A stretch of 64,000 nucleotides of DNA, from the NCBI RefSeq assembly GCF_000719265.1, contig NZ_JOFL01000021.1, positions 62,001 through 126,000 of the forward strand, given 5' to 3'. This stretch comes from Streptomyces roseoverticillatus (GTDB lineage: Bacteria > Actinomycetota > Actinomycetes > Streptomycetales > Streptomycetaceae). Made by a program: the position numbers and the translations under genes. The first letter of the stretch is position 1; every line of letters begins with the position of its first letter. Below are positions 60,701 through 64,000 of this stretch, in pieces. Below the pieces are notes generated by a model. It did not search any database and was not told the DNA's origin. It saw nothing but the letters and a program-made list of their open reading frames with translations.

Positions 60701-62539
60701 GGGCCCCTGACCGACGCCGGACTGGCCGCGCGCGGCGCCGAACCGGCCTGGGTGCGGGAGCTCGCCGAGGCCCGCCGCGCCATCCGCGTACGGATCGCCG
60801 GAGAGGACCACTGGGCCGCCGTGGAGGACGCGGGACGGCTGCGCGACGCCCTCGGCACTGCCCTCCCCGTGGGCGTCCCCGAGGCCTTCACCGAGCCCGT
60901 CAAGGACCCGCTGGGCGACCTCCTCGCCCGCTTCGCCCGCACCCACGGCCCCTTCGCCTCCGCCGCGGCAGCGGCACATTTCGGCCTGGGCACCGCCGTC
61001 ACCGACGGCGCGCTCCACCGCCTCATGGCCGCCGGCCGCGTCGTCCAGGGCGAGTTCCACCCCTCCGGGATCGGCCAGGAGTGGTGCGACGCGGCGGTGC
61101 TGCGCAGGCTCCGCCGCCGCTCCCTCGCCGCGCTGCGGCACGAGCTGGAGCCCGTGCCGCCCACCGCGCTGGCGGCCTTCCTCCCGCAGTGGCAGCACGT
61201 CGGCACGCACAGCCTGCGCGGCGTCGACGGGCTGCTGCGCGCCGTCGAGCAGCTGCAGGGCGCGCCCGTCCCGGCGTCGGCCCTGGAGAAGCTGGTGCTG
61301 CCCGGCCGCGTACGGGACTTCACCCCGGCGATGCTCGACGAGCTCACCGCGGCGGGCGAGGTCGTGTGGGCCGGCGCGGGCGCCCTCCCCGGCAAGGACG
61401 GCTGGGTGTCGCTGCTCCTCGCCGACGCGGCCCCGCTCCTGCTGCCCGCGCCCCACCCGCTGGAGCTCTCGCCGCTCCACCAGGCAGTTCTGGAAGCGCT
61501 CTCCGGGGGCTACGGCCTGTTCTTCCGTCAGATCGCCGAGCGGGTCCGTGCCACCGTGCCCGACGGCACGGAGCCGCAGATCGCGGACGCCGTCTGGGAC
61601 CTCGCCTGGTCCGGGCGGCTCACCAACGACACCCTCGCCCCGCTCCGCGCCCTCCTCGGCTCGGGACGGACGGCGGGCTCGACGGCGCACCGCGCCAAGC
61701 GCGCGGTCCCGCGCGGCCGTTACGGCTCCTTCACGTCCCGCGGCGGCCTGCCCACCACGCCGACCGCTTCACGCAGCGGGCCGCCCACGGTCGCCGGCCG
61801 CTGGTCCCTGCTGCCCGCGCGCGGGGCCGACCCCACGCACCGCGCCCACGCCCTGGCCCGCACGCTCCTCGACCGGCACGGCGTGGTCACCCGGGGAGCC
61901 GTGGCCGCCGAGGGCCTCGAAGGCGGCTTCTCCGCGGCGTACCGCGTGCTGTCCGTCTTCGAGGAGAGCGGCCAGGCGCGGCGCGGCTATGTGGTGGAGG
62001 GCCTGGGCGCCGCGCAGTTCGCCATGGACGGCGCCGTCGACAGGCTGCGGGCCGCGAGCACGGCCCGCGACCGTGCCGCCGGCGGCCCGGCCGAGGCGCC
62101 CGGGGCCCCCTGGGAGGACCCGTCGGCCGCCCCCCGCCGCAGCCGGGCCGTCGTCCTCGCCGCCGCCGACCCCGCCAACGCCTACGGCGCGGCCCTCTCC
62201 TGGCCCGAGCCGCCCGCCGGGGCGGCCCACAAGCCGGGGCGCAAGGCGGGCTCCCTGGTCGTCCTCCTCGACGGCGCCCTCGCGCTCTACATGGAGCGCG
62301 GCGGCAAGACCCTGCTGGCCTGGCCGCAGCAGGAGGGGGCGGAAACCGCGGACGCCGACGACGCGGGGCTGCGAGAGGCCGCCGAGGCGCTGGCCGGGGC
62401 AGCCCGGGCGGGCGCGCTCGGCACCGTCACGGTCGAGCGCATCAACGGCGCCTCCGCCCTCTCGTCACCCCTGGGGCCGCTGCTGGAGGCGGCGGGCTTC
62501 CACGCCACGCCCAAGGGCCTGCGCCTGCGCGCGCCCTGA
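57791..62539 (+). CDS. lhr: Lhr-type ATP-dependent helicase (with Lhr C-terminal domain)
   Basis: 1582 aa from ATG 57791. Upstream in-frame TTG 57761 and ATG 57782 are part of the promoter region and unlikely starts. The SF2 core has Walker A [10 protein letters not shown] (about 54-63), [48 protein letters not shown] and [38 protein letters not shown]. A winged helix, a beta-barrel and the large Lhr-CTD follow, with a terminal block ending [15 protein letters not shown]...[21 protein letters not shown]. Lhr is a 3'-5' RNA:DNA-tracking repair helicase, damage-inducible in mycobacteria. The nei2 gene follows in the same transcript. Confidence 0.95.
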   Translation: [1582 protein letters not shown]

Positions 62540-62573
62540 GCCGGAAGCCGGCCGAGGACAGGAAGAGGAGCAC

Positions 62574-63395
62574 ATGCCCGAAGGAGACACGGTCTGGCGC
62601 ACCGCGCGCGAGCTCGACCGCGCCCTGACCGGCGGCCCGCTCGTCCGCTCCGACCTGCGCGTCCCCGCGCTCGCCACCGTGGACCTCACCGGCCGCCGGG
62701 TCACCGGGGTCCTCCCGCGCGGCAAGCACCTGCTCACGCGCGTGGAAGGCGGCCTCACGCTCCACTCGCACCTGCGGATGGACGGGGCCTGGCGCGTCTA
62801 CGCCACCGGTGAGCGCTGGCGCGGCGGCCCCGGGCACCAGATCCGCGCCGTGCTGGCAACCGCCGACCGCACGGCCGTGGGATACCGCCTCCCCGTCCTG
62901 GAGCTGCTCCGCACCGCCGACGAGCACACCGTGGTCGGCCACCTCGGCCCGGATCTCCTGGGCCCCGGCTGGGACGCACAAGAGGCGCTGCGCCGGCTGC
63001 TCGCCGACCCCGGCCGCCCCGTCGGCGAGGCCCTGCTCGACCAGCGCAACCTCGCGGGCATCGGCAACGTCTACAAGTCGGAGCTCTGCTTCATGCTCCG
63101 GCTCTCGCCCTGGCTCCCGGTCCGCGACGTCCCGTCGCCCGAGCGCCTGCCCGCCCTCGCCAGGAAGCTCCTGGAGGCCAACAAGTCGCGTGCTGCCCGC
63201 ATCACCACGGGCGACCCTCGCCACGACCACCGCATGTGGGTGTACGGCCGCGCGGGACGGCCCTGCCGCCGCTGCGGGACGCCGCTGCGCACGGCCGGGC
63301 AGGGGGACGCGGGCCGCGAGCGCGTCACGTACTGGTGCCCTGCTTGTCAGCCCGGCCCGGGCCCCGCGGGGCCCCCGGGCGGCGGGGACGATTGA
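62574..63395 (+). CDS. nei2: Fpg/Nei-family DNA glycosylase-AP lyase
   Basis: 273 aa from ATG 62574 with GAAGAGGAG. After Met removal the N-terminus is PEGDTVWRTARELDRAL, with Pro1 nucleophile and Glu2; the catalytic Lys is in PRGKHLLTRVEGGLTLHSHLRMDG. The H2TH motif LLDQRNLAGIGNVYKSELCF and the zinc finger CRRCGTPLR...YWCPAC are intact. Nei2 removes oxidised pyrimidines. It begins 34 bp after lhr and is almost certainly in the same operon, so it too should be damage-induced. Its last 70 bases overlap a predicted gene on the other strand. Confidence 0.94.
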   Translation: MPEGDTVWRTARELDRALTGGPLVRSDLRVPALATVDLTGRRVTGVLPRGKHLLTRVEGGLTLHSHLRMDGAWRVYATGERWRGGPGHQIRAVLATADRTAVGYRLPVLELLRTADEHTVVGHLGPDLLGPGWDAQEALRRLLADPGRPVGEALLDQRNLAGIGNVYKSELCFMLRLSPWLPVRDVPSPERLPALARKLLEANKSRAARITTGDPRHDHRMWVYGRAGRPCRRCGTPLRTAGQGDAGRERVTYWCPACQPGPGPAGPPGGGDD

Positions 63396-63660
63396 TCCGA
63401 ACGAGTGAAGCCCCCAGCTTCCGCAGGCATCCACCCCAGCCCTCCCCGGCCGCGCGCCGCCGCCAGGGGGCGCAGTGCACCGGCAGCAGGCTCAGCCCCC
63501 AGCCGCCCGCGAGGACGAGCCCGTCGACGGCCGCGGGCCGCCCCGGCTGCGTGAGCAGGCGCAGCAGCGCCCACCACCACACACCGCCGGCGACGAGCGC
63601 TGCCACCCGCCCCAGCACGGCGTACGGCCTGCGGCAGCCCCAGAGTTCACGCCGGACCAT
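63325..63660 (-). CDS. Small putative membrane protein (uncertain)
   Basis: 111 aa from ATG 63660: MVRRELWGCRRPYAVLGRVAALVAGGVWWWALLRLLTQPGRPAAVDGLVLAGGWGLSLLPVHCAPWRRRAAGEGW. It has two hydrophobic stretches (VAALVAGGVWWWALLRLL and VDGLVLAGGWGLSLLPV) and a basic C-terminus. No family is recognised. The 3' end overlaps the nei2 coding region by 71 bp on the opposite strand, so the true stop may be correct but the tail is constrained by nei2. The hydrophobic pattern is not typical of a shadow frame. Confidence 0.5.
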   Translation of the reverse strand: MVRRELWGCRRPYAVLGRVAALVAGGVWWWALLRLLTQPGRPAAVDGLVLAGGWGLSLLPVHCAPWRRRAAGEGWGGCLRKLGASLVRINRPRRPGAPRGPGRADKQGTST

Positions 63661-63817
63661 GGCTGCCTCCTTCGGCCGACGCTAGACCGGCTTCCCCTGG
63701 GCATGGCAGAGCGCACCGGGAACCGGCGGCGGCGCGCTGCGGGCCCGTACGCGCCCCGCGGCACCACGGCCTGCAGGCGGCCCGCAGCCGGGCAGGTACC
63801 CACGGCCGGGCCCGCGG
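63661..63817. other. 157-bp gap, no feature seen
   Basis: Nothing convincing on either strand beyond GC-rich spacer sequence between the small membrane protein and the last partial gene. Confidence 0.4.
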
Positions 63818-64000
63818 TCAGCCGGGGGCCTCGCCCCGCAGCCCCGCCAGGTCCCGCTCCAGCTCCGTAATCCTCCGGTCGCGCTGGTGCAGGTCGGCCA
63901 TCAGCCGCTGCTCCCCCTCGTGGGTGCCCTCCTGGTACACCCGGCGTACGAAGGCCCCGGCGGTTGTCCGGTCGAGGTCCGTGAGCACCATCAGTTCGTT
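63818..64000 (-). CDS. Unidentified gene, 3' part only
   Basis: The last 60 codons of a minus-strand gene running off the window: ELMVLTDLDRTTAGAFVRRV, YQEGTHEGEQRLMADLHQRD and RRITELERDLAGLRGEAPG, then TGA at 63818-63820. The C-terminal half is a Leu/Glu/Arg heptad pattern (LMADLHQRDRRITELERDLAGL), so a short coiled coil is likely. No family is recognised from this fragment. Confidence 0.6.
   Translation of the reverse strand, partial: NELMVLTDLDRTTAGAFVRRVYQEGTHEGEQRLMADLHQRDRRITELERDLAGLRGEAPG

Noticed and set aside
57764..61690. A 1308-codon minus-strand open frame
   Set aside because: Antisense shadow of lhr; low-complexity composition and no ribosome-binding site.

Overview
The window is chromosomal DNA of a Streptomyces-type actinomycete. 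It has very high GC, short gaps, many GTG/TTG starts and long GC-rich hairpin terminators. The gene order nrdJ-nrdR-lexA-dinG-like helicase-siderophore operon-hflX-rshA-dapF-miaA-miaB ... gluK-gluR-gluABCD ... recX-recA-lhr-nei2 is, from memory, the conserved core order around S. coelicolor SCO5805 to SCO5760. No rRNA, tRNA, CRISPR array, transposase or phage gene was found.

Layout. 1-2.96 kb is an accessory edge: the tail of a TetR regulator, a DUF4937 protein, an N-terminally shortened arylamine N-acetyltransferase, and a divergent TetR/DUF1348 pair sharing two copies of a 16-bp palindrome. 3.0-10.0 kb holds class II ribonucleotide reductase with its repressor NrdR, then LexA and a DinG/XPD-like helicase. 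10.0-16.8 kb is an NRPS-independent siderophore operon: diaminobutyrate aminotransferase, two IucA/IucC synthetases and a GNAT acyltransferase. 16.9-29.6 kb is mostly core: a secreted serine protease, HflX, an M1 peptidase, RshA, DapF, MiaA, two small charged proteins, an extradiol-dioxygenase-like protein and MiaB.

29.7-42.5 kb looks like an accessory insertion. It contains a quinone reductase/MFS unit with a divergent ArsR regulator, then an AT-rich stretch leading into a cluster I cannot assign to a known pathway (LuxR-type regulator, membrane di-iron desaturase/hydroxylase, coenzyme-B12 glutamate mutase S and E subunits, 659-aa FAD/NAD(P) protein). A CMD/tautomerase/GlxA-type regulator/MFS group follows. 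The glutamate mutase cluster is the best candidate here for an undescribed system.

42.8-49.8 kb is the glutamate uptake locus: a TAXI binding protein, the GluR-GluK two-component system and gluABCD. The ATPase gene gluA is cut off before its H-loop and runs into 13-bp tandem repeats. 50-53 kb has a flavin monooxygenase, a 28-codon Cys-rich leader peptide, cysteine dioxygenase and an overlapping rhodanese gene. 53.2-64 kb is recA-recX, an AI-2E family permease, DUF3046, a terpene-cyclase-fold-like protein, lhr-nei2 and two less certain genes.

A regulatory theme links the DNA-damage genes. lexA and recA have LexA-type boxes. recA, the DinG-like helicase and lhr also share a promoter of the form TTGTCAGTG-N8-TANNNT (RecA-NDp, the PafBC-dependent type), and in the two helicase genes it lies so close to the start codon that the mRNA should be leaderless or nearly so.
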